Source of the DNA: Xanthostigma xanthostigma
Taxonomy: Eukaryota; Arthropoda; Insecta; Raphidioptera; Raphidiidae
Reading direction: 5' to 3'
Length of the DNA: 64,000 bases
Assembly: GCA_963575645.1 (NCBI GenBank)
Contig: OY754472.1
Span: 2,232,001-2,296,000, forward strand
Each line of letters begins with the position of its first letter. The stretch's first letter is position 1. This document shows, piece by piece, positions 1 to 13,300 of the stretch. Below the pieces are notes generated by a model that was not told where the DNA came from, searched no databases, and worked only from the letters and a program-made list of their open reading frames with translations. A program made the translations under genes and the position numbers.

Positions 1-174
1 GCATCCAAGGCTCCCCGTCAATTTGCATTGGAAACGTTTTTCTAGTGCGTATTGATATTTGACAACATTGCGCCAATCGACGACCGGAAGCTCTCAAACC
101 GGTTCTTACTTGGCCCATGTGTAAACAGTTTTCTAGTCCGATCACTTCTATCAAACGATCACCAATATCTGAAA

Positions 175-388
175 AAATTGGTTGTCTTTAAAGTCGGTTT
201 ACGGACGATAGTTTTACGTGATAACGTATTCCGCTCGAATATCATATTTAATAATACATAACCTAAATTTTAGTAGCTGTGAAACTTGGGCCGATCGTGC
301 GCGGAACGTGACACATTTCGGAACGTGACACTTTTTCGTGCGTGCAGCCGGTGTTTCATCAATTTATAAGACGTTATCACGTCAAAAA
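175..388. repeat. dispersed repeat, inverted copy of 62695-62884
   Basis: This stretch (a block on a displaced GTTTACGG tract, then TTTCGTGCGTGCAGC and TTATAAGACGTTATCACGTC) reappears on the opposite strand near 62.7-62.9 kb, and again in part at 62.29-62.45 kb. It is non-coding. Bases 1-174 show no recognised feature. Confidence 0.75.
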
Positions 389-715
389 AAAAAACGATTA
401 TAATCTACATACACTTATAGTTAGCGAGATGGTGACAGAAATGGTAAAAGGAGAACTCGGTGGTAGAAACGCTCTCTTTCGTGTAATGTTCCCCCTCTAC
501 AAATCCGCTTAGTGTTGCGGTACGACTCTGAGGCACTTAAAAAGGCAAAATTCAGAATTCCGCTACAAAATTATTGAACAGCATCTGGGGGACCTTGTAG
601 TTACAGAAAAAATATTTTCTGACAATTTACCCTTTCAAAATCCTTTCAAAAAATCGACAAAAAAATAAAAAATTGAATTTGAGGCGAAGCCGAGAGCATC
701 ATAGAGCGCAAGGTA
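389..715. other. no gene seen
   Basis: AT-rich sequence downstream of the last visible Dgk exon. The expected C-terminal Dgk exon, with a motif like MQIDGEPW, was looked for on the minus strand and not seen, so the gene runs past the left edge. Confidence 0.5.
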
Positions 716-1076
716 TCACACTTTCGGCCAGTGTGGTGTATACTATTTTTCTTCATACCGCGGTCGTAAGTCCGCTTATTAAATACATTAATTAATTAAT
801 TACATTAAAACACAGATAAATTTCAAGCAAGCAGCTTTGAGGTTATACGTAAAAAACAAGAATGACAGCTGTTCGCGACTATTAGCTAAAATGTAATAGG
901 GTTGCTATGGTAACGACATCTAAACAACAGTTGATTGGTTGTTTTTGCTTTACTACCGCCCGAACGTACGAACTTCCCGCATTGGCGCGTGTAATCCCAC
1001 CAATGAGTAAATGTTAGACTTTCTGCTTTACAATTGATGCCGAAAGTATGCACTTTCGATCGAGGTATGAAGAAAA
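716..1076. mobile_element. TIR element, family E (TTCTTCATACC ends)
   Basis: Ends carry inverted TTTTTCTTCATACC / GGTATGAAGAAAA next to AAGTRCGTACTTTCG-like blocks. The interior (GACAGCTGTTCGC, GTTGCTATGGTAACGAC) matches, inverted, a second copy at 49.29-50.0 kb. A third, divergent copy lies at 7.21-7.48 kb. No ORF. The right end stops only about 8 bases short of the Dgk splice donor at 1084. Confidence 0.75.
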
Positions 1077-1084
1077 TTTCTTAC

Positions 1085-1301
1085 CTTGAATAGCCACGCT
1101 AAGGTCAACGGAATTAAAACTACTCGTGCTTAGTTCTTTCTCTCGGTCCTTTTTTCTTTTGAATTTTTTACTGGCCGATGCCCTTTTTTTGCTCAGATGT
1201 TCTCCCCATAAATTTGAACCGCCGTGTGTATACGGTATATTTAAAAGAGCTATTCCTTGTAAAGGAGGTCCGTTTGCCAAATCCAATGATAATCCGTCAC
1301 A
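1085..1301 (-). CDS. Dgk: Dgk exon L: accessory domain
   Basis: Acceptor TTATTTTCAG|TGTGAC and donor CAAG|GTAAGA, phase 0 in and phase 1 out. It codes [14 protein letters not shown], then [19 protein letters not shown], a hallmark of the DGK accessory domain, followed by a lysine/arginine-rich tail ([19 protein letters not shown]) typical of DGK beta. It is the last exon visible. The donor shows that more coding sequence follows off the window. Confidence 0.93.
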
Positions 1302-4300
1302 CTGAAAATAATAGACACAATCAAAATTTGTGAGCAAGAAATAAAAAAAAATTTATATCAAAACGGACTAAAAATAATTTTTTACTTTTTAGACCACAAA
1401 ACATTGTTTTTAAGCTCTAATATTAATTATAACCCTAAAAATCAACACTCAAATGACTTTGTTTACATAAATTGTTTATTTATTTATAAATATTTATATA
1501 AATTATTGTATTGTCATAGGTTCTTAAGACGTGTGCCAAATTTCAAATCATTCAGACGTCTGAAAGTGGATAAAAATTAAATCGAAAGATTTCATTACAT
1601 ACACAGGTACATACATTCAAGTGAAGTCTATAAAAGAGTGTTAATAAGTATAAATTTTTGACCAGTTCCGTAATCTTTTGTTGAAGACTCATCGTGTGAA
1701 AAAATCTTAATGTTTTTGACTTGGCGTCAAGCCTAATATTCCACATTGTTTTGTCAAAATATTTATAGTATCAATAAAGACATTATTTAATTCTTTATAA
1801 TAATATATTTGATAAAGTTATACTTACAACAATTTCAATATCTTCATGTAGATTTTTACAGGAAGCTGAAAATTGCTCCGAAGTCGCATACTCAAAATAC
1901 CAAAGTTTGTTTTTCATCCGACTATTAAATTTTTCAGGATTTCTTTCTCTCTCGAGATGAAACTTTACACAAATGGCTGCGTCCTATACAAAACGAATTT
2001 GATATTTCACTAATAAACGCACAATAAAAAAATATTATGTAACGTTTTATTTTACGATGTGAATCATTGATAATTGACAGGTGCAGACCTAGGACTAATA
2101 GAGTTTAAGGAGGTTGAGCCGTTTTACGAAGATAAGAAAAAAAACTGAAATAAGTTTTTTTAATAGATTTTTTTATGACAAAATTTTCTGTAAAAAATCC
2201 AAAATCATTAGGAGATTTATAAAGTTAAAAATTAAAAAAAACTTTTACATGTAGTCTTATGGAAAATATGTCAACCTAGCATGCAAACGGTACATTTTAA
2301 ATTTTTGAAAATAACCAAATAATGTCAGTAGTTCCGAAAACTAACTATGTAAAGCATCGATGTCTTACGCATATTTTAATATTTTTTCCAATTTCATTAA
2401 GAGACTTTTAATCAATAAAAAAAATTATTAAACCCCTAGCACTTTTCTATTATGGGCTTTTATTCTCGACAATTTTAACTGAATTTTCAACTTTTTAATG
2501 ATTTAATTTTAATTTTTATTACTTTTAATTTCTTTTTTTAATTATTTTCTGCAAAAAATATGTAAAATACAGATATTTACATAAATTTATTTTTTCTAAC
2601 CTAACTTTGTACAAAAAATTCAAAAGTTAGTCCAATAAGTAAAATACTGAAATAATTAATTAATATTACAAAAAATTATTTATTTATGCTTTTATGACAA
2701 TAATTTATTGGTATCATCGACTTAACTTTTCGTAAAAATTTATTATGGAAAAGTTCCTACTTAGAATTCGACTTACTTTTGATTGGGACTGTAACGCATC
2801 AACCTCCTTAAACAGAATGTAATTTTACTTACCACACCAACTGAAAAATAATTATTGATAATGTTGTAAGGGATTCTGTCATTGGCAGCTTTCCGCATTT
2901 CTTCCGTTTGATTTTCTGGATTAATATCTGTAACTTCAATCTGCCATCGATCCATCATAACTATTGAAGCTTTCTCTATTTTATCTAAGAGCTTATAAAG
3001 AGATTCTCCCTCGTAGCCGCCGCCCCAACGTAAACATCTGGCTAAATCGTTTCCGGTTCCCAAAGGAATTACGCCTACAGCCGGCTGTGATTCCATTTGC
3101 ACGCGATCTATAAAAGTAATTTGAAATTTAGTACGTTCTTTCCTTGGACATGCATCTGCCAGAGTTAGTGAAGAATAAAAATTAAGAACGTACATAAAAA
3201 ACTATAGTAAAATAGCAAAAGTGAACAACCCGCAAGTTTTCCACTGTACAATGAAAATTTTAAAAGTAGTTAAAAAAAAACAATTTAAAAAATAAAATAT
3301 GAGAAATGTCATCGTTCTAGAACTGTTTACTGTCAAAGAACCAAAGAATATTGAGAGCAAAATAACGGAAGACAATTGCTTGAGAGAGATGATAAATTTT
3401 CGGAGATGGTAGTTTTTTTGAAGATATCAATATTTACCCATTGTTTCCAAAATCCATCCGACTGTTCCATCTCCTCCACAGCAAATCACTTTGAAATTAG
3501 GAACATCTTTGAACATTGTTAATCCTTGCATAGGTCCACCCGTCGCTAAATTGTGAACTTGGCGTGGATTTAAAAGATACTGAAATTTCTGAAGCATCTT
3601 CAGTCCTTGTCGACCTCCAGATTTAGGATTTATGAACACTAATAGCGGAACAGTATTTGCAAGAGGCGTTATTTGGAACGACATAGCTGGCTGACTTGAA
3701 GCTTGCGACGGCGTTAAAAAGTTTCCCTGCCAAAAAAGTATCCTATTAAATCATATTCAGTATGGTTTTTTAAAAACCGAACACCCTTTTATTTCTTAGA
3801 GGAAGGGTTTTCGAAAAAAAAGTTTCGGACAAAAGTTACAGGGAATCAAGGGGGAAGAACAGTGATGTAGCTTTTTTTTCGTTTGGGGGAGGTGTCTCCA
3901 AAATATCAAGGTCACCTACACTTTCTTAAATACAACCCTGTATGTTTTACCTAGGATTATTGTTCTTTGGGTCAAAGAGTCTTGTTCCAAACATTTTTGG
4001 ATTTGATGCCATCGTGAACCGCTGTTTGATTCTCAATTCATCCCGTTTCCTATTCTAGTGGATTGTGTGAGTCGGAAAAACCCCTGAAAAAGTTTTTCCG
4101 ACTCACACAATCCACTAAAATAGGACTTTAAATGTTCACGCGCGCCGCAACTGCTTTATAATAAAAAATGTCAATCAATTACCTGAGATTGTGAATTGGA
4201 ATCTGCCCCATATTTTGATCCTCGCTTATAATCTTTGCCAAGCGACCTTTGTCTGTCCAACACAACGGGACAAATTGCCGTTGGAGGTAAGATATGTACA

Positions 4301-7300
4301 GCGTAATCACCCAGTGTGCACTCAGCTTTAACTTGAGATACACATTTATTGTGTAACTGTAAAAATAAAGTAAATTAAGAAATACATAATAAACATTCCT
4401 TCAAATAAAGCCCGCTGCCCACGAGGCTAGAAACGCCGCTAGATTCTTTGCTAGATTTGCCTACTAGTTTTCTTGATTGCTGTTATGTGCTTGCTTCACA
4501 CGAGACGTCTTTTCAAGCTAGTTTCGTGGATAGATCTGGTGCGCGCGCAGTGACAGTTCAAATATAAACACAGAGCAAAACGTGTCTGTTGTCTGAGCAG
4601 AATGACGCCGTGTTGATTTGTGGGCGTTTATTCAAGTCGTCTAAGTGTCAAAAACTGTTTCCTGATTGGTTCTTGCTCAGGCAAGCAGATGACATAGCGA
4701 GAAAAATAGCCCCTGTTCTAATTTTCAAACCTATCTTGTGAGCTTTCCAGCTTCGTACCCAGCCTACCGGCAAGCAGAACTCCAAGCAGTGTTTTTAGCC
4801 GCGTGCGCAGCGGCCTTAACTTTATATTTGTTAAAAACAATTGACTTACGGTGATGTCGCACCATCGACAATGCAAGCCCGTAATTCCGTTGTAAGATTT
4901 GATGGTTTTCTTGCATTTTGAACATTTGCCGTGGCAGTTGCCCTCGACCCAATGATGGGCCATTTGTTGTGAAGTCTTTTTACTTTTTACGTAAGTCGCT
5001 ATACAACTAGCAGGGGCGCGCTGCACGCAGCGTTCGTGAACGGTGAATTTACAAACTAAAAAGAATTTTGTGATTATACTAGATGATGATAATTATAATT
5101 AAAAACTCAGACCGCGGTGCCAATGTAGTGTACTTGCAGTGTGGCTTTATTGTACGAACTTCTAACTTTATTTAACCTCTTTATACCTACATCCCCTAAA
5201 ATAATACTTTTTTTCTTAACTGTAATATTATCTACTTACAATCTTTGATTAACGTCTGAATAGAACTCTTCAAATAAATAAAATTGTCGACCAATTTTTC
5301 TCAGACCAATATATTGACAAAAAATAAAAAATAACAAATCAATATAACATAAGATGACGTTTCGATCCGGCTTTGGATCTTCTTCAGAAAAATCTACTTA
5401 CACCTAATTACATACGCCCTTCGGTAAGTAAATCCATATTCGCAAACTAGTGTCTTCACAAAATTTGTAAATCCGGTTCTGCTATCGGGTCGATTTAATT
5501 AAAATTTTAACAGCACATTTTAATCTCTACTTTCTTTGATTTTTTTGGGTCGAAACATTTTTTTCAACCCCTAAATACAATCTTCAATATGGCCCGATTA
5601 AGCCCATTTTAAATAGGTTTCGTGCGGTAATGGATTCCAACATGTGGACCAAATTTCAATTAAATCGATTCAGTCCTTCGAAAGTTATCGTCCTTACACA
5701 CAAACACACACACCATAATCTACTAAAAATAACACGAACTTACAAACACACGACAGTCCTTTCTTCCCCAAACCTACGAGCATATTCAAGCACAGATTGC
5801 AGTACGCTGGTTTACTGAAATGTTTCAGTCTCCAAAGATGGTTTCCATCTTCCTTAACGTCGTCGTCTAAACCCAAAAGGACCAGCAACGGTATCGTAGT
5901 CATCCCACCCCTCTTCCATTCTTCCAAAGACACCGTGCCATCTGCATCGTAATCTATTTCTACCATCATGTCTTGAAGAATCTAATAAACAAAGTATTTA
6001 GACCTTATTGTGTTCAAAAAGTCCAGAAAGGCCTGAATATCTCAGAAAAATGTTGCGAATGAAAGTTGCTCAACTCGTATTGTATTTTTCGGTCACAAAA
6101 AATCCTCTCAAGGGTGTGCCCCCGAAGGAGAGCAGGAAGTAACTTCGAAATTGCAACCGCAATTTTTTTTTGGGTCTAGTTCTTCGGACATCTTTTGACC
6201 CAAACTTTTTTTTGTTCAAGCAACGCGGGATAAAATTTTCCGAGTTATCCTCACCCCCTCAAATAAAATTTGTTCATTTTGTAACAGGTCAAGGAATAGC
6301 ACTCTTTTACTGGACCTTGATAACAATCTTAAAGACAAGTTTGTTGTTTTTAAAGTAGACTTTGCATTTTTATTCGAGATTAATGAAACACCACTACGTT
6401 GTATTGTAAATAAATATTTTCCACCACGAACAAGAATAGTTTTGTTACATTACGATATACTGAAAGAAGACAACTATCTTACCGGCTTCAGTTCTGTTAC
6501 GTCCCAGCCCAGATATTCAGCAACCGTCATCATCTGGTTGACAATGCAATCCATTTCATTTGTGTCCAACACGCCATTACCGTCGGTGTCATACAATCTA
6601 AACATGACTGGGGGACACAGACATTTATGAAATCATTAATGCGTAACGAAATTATAACTATACAAAATAGTCCAGTCAAAATAGATAAAAAAAGAGTGGT
6701 AGGTTTACAATAATTCGCATAGATCTGAAAAAATATGGTATAATCGTTGCTAACTAGAAAATAGTACACCCATCCCCCGATTTACACGGTACTTGTTTTA
6801 CACGTTTTCGCTTTTACACGGTTTTCCAAATAAGTTTTTTTTTTGTTTTTATCGCACTCTACTAAATGCTATTGTGATTGAACACGTGCGCTGTGTACAC
6901 ATCTCACGGGGAATCCCGAGCTTATGTGCTGACTTGCTGCACACGCACACTATGTCTGTATTTCTTCGCATAAAATTAAAGTGTTTCCGTAATATATTAC
7001 ATATTTTAACCTGTCAATGCATTTTATTTTTATTTCTGTGCACACCTAAAAATATTGAAAAAAATCACAACTGTTAAATAGCAAAATTATGCATTTTCTG
7101 CAAGCTTTTCGATTTACACGGTTTTGACTTGAAAATTTTTAATTTTCGATTTACACGTTTTCCTCAGGAACGTATCTACCGTGTAAATCGGGGGATAGGT
7201 GTATATTACATCACAAGGGCCGAAAATTCAACTTTTAAGGCCCGTGTGGTGCATACGATTTTTCTTCATATCCGCTCGAAAGTACGTACTTTCGTCAGCA

Positions 7301-10300
7301 GGGACGAAAGATTGACATTTAACTCCCAGTGAGAACGGCGGGAGGTAAAAATTTCTCATGCGTATACTCGTAACTAGGGTTACCGCTGTCATTTAATATA
7401 ATAAATAACAGGGAGTAAATGTCAAACTTTCGTCCCTACTATAAGGGACAAAAGTACGTACTTTCGATCGAGGTATGAAGAAAACATTTTTTTTTTATTC
7501 TAAATTAATAGGGTAGATCCCTTTTATATACTTTAATACATTTTTCATCAAAATATTATTTTTTACCATGTCAGATTCAATTTTTAAGCGCCGTGACAGC
7601 GTTTTTTCATAAACAAATCAGCTTTTACAAGGGCCGTGTCAAAACACCACCTTAATTTTTTTCTGAAAGAAGGTTTGACATCTATTTTCTGCATAAAAAT
7701 TGGCCTGTCTGCGAAAAAATGTTTTTTACTATGACAGACTTCATAAAAAAAAAATTATAACAAATGAAGTCTGACTTTATTAACAAAAATTGTCAGCCAG
7801 ACAAATTTTTTCAAAAATGGTACATTATTTACTACAAATTGTATAAATTTCAAGCTCTATGCGAATTAAACTGAAATGTTTATTTTGACTGGACTAAAAT
7901 GGCCAGGAAGCGAACTGACATTGTTTCCTATATACCAGGATCTTTGACTATAGAACAATTGTGATTTAGGGAAGGGTCAGTGCCGGATCCTCTATAAGCG
8001 AGGCAGAGCTGCAGAACGATCAAAATCTTAGAAATTTTAGAAAAAATTTTTAGAAATTTTAACATGAATTATATTTTCCATCACCGACAAAAAAAATTTC
8101 AAAATTTTTTTAGCTTTTTTTTGCTCTACTGACTTTTCCGAGATATCGGTCTTTGAATGGAAAATGATCATTTTGCCTTTGATCGATATCTCAGCAACCA
8201 ATGATCTTACAGAAAGTTAAAGGTGGGTTTTGAGAACTTTAATAAATTCTCTACAAGGATTAGCCATTGGTTCTTCGAAAAAAATGTTTTTCCATTCTTT
8301 ACATGAATTTGAAAAAGCAACGAAAAAACGGCTTTTGGTGTTTTTTTGGAAAATCAAACGCTGAATCAAAAATATCGAGGAAACCATAATTTATAACATT
8401 TTATATAAATGACTATCGGACCCGCCGGTTTCACCCGGGTGCAATGGGGGGGGAGGGACATGAGTACGCACGTTTCTCTTAATTTACCGAGATGAATGTT
8501 GTGTCAAAATTTAATGATGATCGGAGTTACCGTTCAATAGTTTTTGTCGAATAGACAAATTTTGAGTTACATTTTTCATTGATGCTCCGCTCCTATTGGT
8601 CGTAGCGAGATATTATATAGCCTATAGCCTTCCTCGATAAATGGACTATCCAACAAAAAAAAACATTTTTTCAATTCGAACCAGTAGCTCCTAAGATTAG
8701 CGCGTTCAACCAAACAAACAAACAAACTCTTCAGCTTTATATATTAGTATAGTTAGAAGATAGGTACAAAAAATATAAACAGAAAAAAGTGTTGAAAACT
8801 GAAAATTCGTTCTAGAAATCTTTAAAACTGTTCAATTACAGACTTAGTTATGATTTTTTTTATTTGAATTAATTGAGCTAACGTCTGTATAATTCATTAA
8901 AAAAACAGCTCTCACAGTATGTGGATTTTGTAATCCGTTACTATATTATATACAGACATCGAACAACCATACCATATTATAATACAGTGTAAACTCTTTA
9001 TAACGTCCTTCGTTATAACGAAAAACTCCCTATAACGTCGAAATTTTTACGATTTGGTTGGTTTACCTTAAAACCTATACATTAATACCCTCTTTATAAC
9101 GCAACAGCCATTCTCTATTACGAAGAAATATGTTCATATTTAGGCGTCAGCAAATGTTTACAGACATAAAGAGGACCATTCTGAAGCATCACCATCTATT
9201 CAACAAGCACTTGATGACGCCAAACTTATCGAAAAATTCCTATTATTTAATGAAGATTATTCCACCACATCCCAAGGCTTGCATAAGATACTTAAAATAC
9301 AAAACAAATATTGGCATAGCGAAAAACGTCAAGCAAATTTAACAAACTATAGGTATATGTGTTTGGAATAAATTAATTTTGTGAAAATTGGTTATTTTTC
9401 TTTCTTCCCTCCATATAACGAAAATTCTTTATAACGAAAAAAATGTTCGGTCCCTTAAAATTCGTTATAAAGAGATTATACAGTACATTGAAGATTATTG
9501 TTAATTTGGTTGTTTTTCTTTCTTCACTCCATATAACGGTAACTCTCTATAACGATAAAAAATGCTCGGTCCCTTGAGTTTCGTTATAAAGAGTTTACAC
9601 TGTATGTAAAATACATTATAAACAAACTCTTCAGATTTATATATTAGTATAGATAATATCGTATACAAGGAGATTTAAATAAGTGAAATGAAATAATTAA
9701 AAAGAGTGCACGGTTAAAGTGAGAGAGAAAACGACTTACATTCTAATTTATCTTCGGGTCGACCAGCTTCTAGAAGTGATAAGTAGCAAACGATATCTTT
9801 TAGCGACACCTGTACAGAATTGACGTCAATGGGCGGCGGTTTCGGGATTAGGTGTCTCATTTCTGTTACAAACAAATGGTATCCCATTATCATTAAATGC
9901 CTGTTAGAATGTAAAAAAAACCGTCGAATAAAGCGCTAATAGACACCTGCTACCAACTCGGCGCATTTCAAAATCTATCGTTTTTTGTCGATCTTCGCTA
10001 CCAAATTACAGACGCAGCCCCGGACCAAGGGGGAGCAAACCGGGGCCTTTCTTTAGTTTTTTTTTTTTTAATTTTTGTAATAAATCTGAGAATATTCAAA
10101 TCTTTGATTAACGTCTGATTAGAACTCTTCAATAAATAAAATTATCGACCAATTTTTCAGACAATATATTAACAAAAAATAAAATTAATACATTAACGTT
10201 TCAATCCGGATTTGGACCTTCTTCAGAACTGATCTAAAAAATATAAAAAATAATTAATATTTAATTTCTAATTCGCTTTAGGTATTCACAATTATTTCTA

Positions 10301-13300
10301 TGACTATACTTAATAAAAAATTGTTTGTTTTTATTTTTTTCAATATTTTGATTCTAATTAATATTTTGAAAGAATTTTATATAAAGCGAATTAGAAATTA
10401 AATATTAACTATTTTTTATATTTTTTAGATCAGTTCTGAAGAAGGTCCAAATCCGGATTGAGACGTTAATGTGTTAATTTTATTTTTTGTTAATATATTG
10501 TCTGAAAAATTGGTCGATAATTTTAGTTATTAAAAAATCTGAGAATACTTTGACGCTTCAATTGGTTTCTAAATCTCTATGCCCACGCCGATACGTTTCG
10601 TGGCTCCTTTCCGAGAAAACGTTTCTACAGAGTTTAGAGGGTTCGTCATTGGTACAGCTTCATTAACCAATGATAAGCTTAGATGTTAAGCGTCTATAAT
10701 CTACAAAATAAATTAACGTAGCGTATACCTTCGAGTTTTCCGTTGTTTACGAGTAAAGAATTGTTGCTTTTTCGAGACGAATTCCTTGATATTTGGCTGT
10801 GACTGGGCGATGAGTCAGCACTTTTCTTGTCCAATAAAACGTCATGACACGAATATGACGTATGCGTCACAGTCAACATTGGATGTACACTCCCTGTAAA
10901 CAATAGATCAACATTCAAAATCCACAAGGACTGTACATTCTCATACCCTCAGTTAAGTAGCGTCTTCGGTAAATTCAAGTGCAGTACGCGCCACGGATCT
11001 AAAAGGTTCGGAAGTTAATCACAAACAGCGTCTCAAAGCCATTGAGACTCCCACCACCTCCCAGCTACCTACACGGAACGTACGCGCTCGTCGGTGATTG
11101 GCCGTGATCGCTCGTTGCCTTTGTCACTTGTCGCTTTCCTGCCTTAATGTACAGTCGAGTACGCTATTGTCAAGTTGTTATTGTTACTTTAGTTTGTAGT
11201 TTTTCAACAGGAAGCTATGATGAAACAGTTGAACATACATGTCAAACTCATAACCCTCCTTTTTGCTTCGCCGTAGTCGGGTAATAAAAGCAACTTACCC
11301 GTTCTCGTTCTGGTGGACGTGTCCGAGTCACTGCGATGATGGCCGAGCGAATGCAATTTTTCCGTCAAACCGTGAATTTTCTCGGCAATCATGCCACTAT
11401 AGGTGTTGCTCTTTTCGACTTCCGGTGGTTGTTGAGGTACACCGCAAGCGTTTACGTTGGGAGTCGAACCTGATGACATTCGCCAATAATAAAAATCAGA
11501 GTTAAATTTAAACTGGAAGAAACCATCCGTTATTTTGTCTAAAAAGCACCATGGGATATACAGAGTGTATCAAATCAAAACGGTCCATAGGACATTCTGT
11601 GTGTAAGACAGAGACGGTATATAAAGATCTAAAGCAGTAAGTAAGAATGAGATAAATGATCGCTAATATAGTTACTGTGGTTACGTAAATAAATAATTAC
11701 GTACACTGTAAATCTTTTTACCAATTTATCAATTAAAACAACTACAAATAAATTTATTATGTTGGCGGTTGAATTACCACCATAAAACCATTTAATTATT
11801 TGGATTTTTTCTCGAACAGTATAAATAGTCATTTTATCAATAATTTCACTAGTGAATATTGACATTTGATAAAATTGTGATTTTTACTGTAGAAAACAAA
11901 GACAAAACTATCAGATTGTATAACCACAGTAACTATTAGCGATCATTTATCTCATTCTTACTTACTGCTTTAGTGCTTTATATATCGTCTCTGTCTTACA
12001 CGCAGAATGTTCTATGGACTGTTTTGATTTGATACAATCTGTATAATAGATTAAATACGTTTATTTTTATAAATTAGAAAAAAAAGTACAAACATTTTAA
12101 CAATATAACTTTGTGTGTAGTATCACTTATAAATAAATCAATATAATGATGGTTACACTAGCAAGCTAATCAACCCACAAAATAAACGGTGGGAGAGCGG
12201 GATTCTACGGTGGAAGTACGGGTACATCGTAACAAATCATGGCCGTTACGAGCTCTCTGGGGTTCGTTCAAAACACTGCAGCGGTCGCAGTAGACATTCT
12301 CGAGCAAATTAAATATTTACTAAGGGAACTTTTTATTTCAAACACGTGTAAAGAATAGAATAGAACAGTTAATAATTAATAAGAAAAATCACAAGATTAT
12401 TAATTTTTATCTCGATGGACACGATATCTATTATCTAATATATAGAATATAATAATATTTATTATCCATATTACTGTATAAGTGGATGCGTCAAACACCA
12501 AAACTACAAACTACATACAAAATAATAAATACAAATTGCTAAAATATATAATTAAGGAGGTTGAGCCGTTTTACGAAGATAATGAAAAAAATCTGAAATA
12601 AAGTTTTTTAAATAAATTTTTTTATGACAAAATTTTCTGTAAAAAATCCAAAATTATTAGGAGATTTATAAAGTTAAAAATTAAAAAAAACTTTTACGTG
12701 TAGTCTTATGGAAAACATGTCAACCTAGCATGCAAACGGTACCTACATTTTAAATTTTTGCAAATAACCAAATAATGTCAGCAGTTCCGAAAACTACCTA
12801 TGTAAAGCATCGATGTCTTAAGCCCGCCATTCACTATCCTGCATGGCAGTCCGCCTTGCCGTCCGCCGAGTGATGCAGGTTAATGAATATGCTTGCAGTC
12901 TGCGCGGTGTCCGGCAGATGGACGCAGGATGATCGTTGCGTCCTGCTTGAGACCTGCAAGCTCCTCCCACTACTTGCAGTCCGCCGCGCCGGACTGTCAG
13001 TTGCGTGGCGCCCTGCACGGCGTCCTGCATTTTCGCGCGCAGTAGAGAATTTGGTGTTTTACATGTCTCAGGTATAATTTTGCCAAGCAATTGCGGTGAA
13101 ATTTTGGTGCTAAATTTCAAACATTCATATGACCTTCCAGTAGCCAAGAATCGCAAAGTAGCCACCAATCGTTGCTCTGCAGAAATGCTGTTGCGCATCA
13201 TAGTGTTTTGTCTTGTTATTATTGGTGCCACTTTATGTAATAAATATCGAAAAGTCTCTTCATCCATCCTTAAGTAATTTTTATAGTCATCAGCATCAAT

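Larger units (their letters stand above)
6670..7894. mobile_element. TA-flanked TIR element, family D, with two nested insertions
   Basis: Ends GTCCAGTCAAAATA and TATTTTGACTGGAC with TA outside both (6668-6669, 7895-7896), suggesting a Tc1/mariner-type element. The interior (AAGCGCCGTGACAGCG, AAGGGCCGTGTCAAAACACC) recurs at 40.7-41.4 kb and one end at 28.05 kb. It is interrupted at 6767-7201 and about 7211-7478. No ORF. Lies in Dgk intron D-E. Confidence 0.75.

Noticed and set aside
3427..3684. ATG at 3684 as start of a separate small kinase gene
   Set aside because: The frame continues upstream in phase to a good acceptor at 3727 and joins exon H; it is internal to Dgk.
10105..10240. Firm call of a hammerhead ribozyme
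   Set aside because: Core motif resembles it, but stem I was not found and an extra A precedes stem II, so it is kept only as a hypothesis.
11204..11479. ATG at 11479 as the Dgk start
   Set aside because: The exon upstream (15244-15457) is clearly Dgk and joins in phase to the acceptor at 11470; an alternative start remains possible but is not needed.
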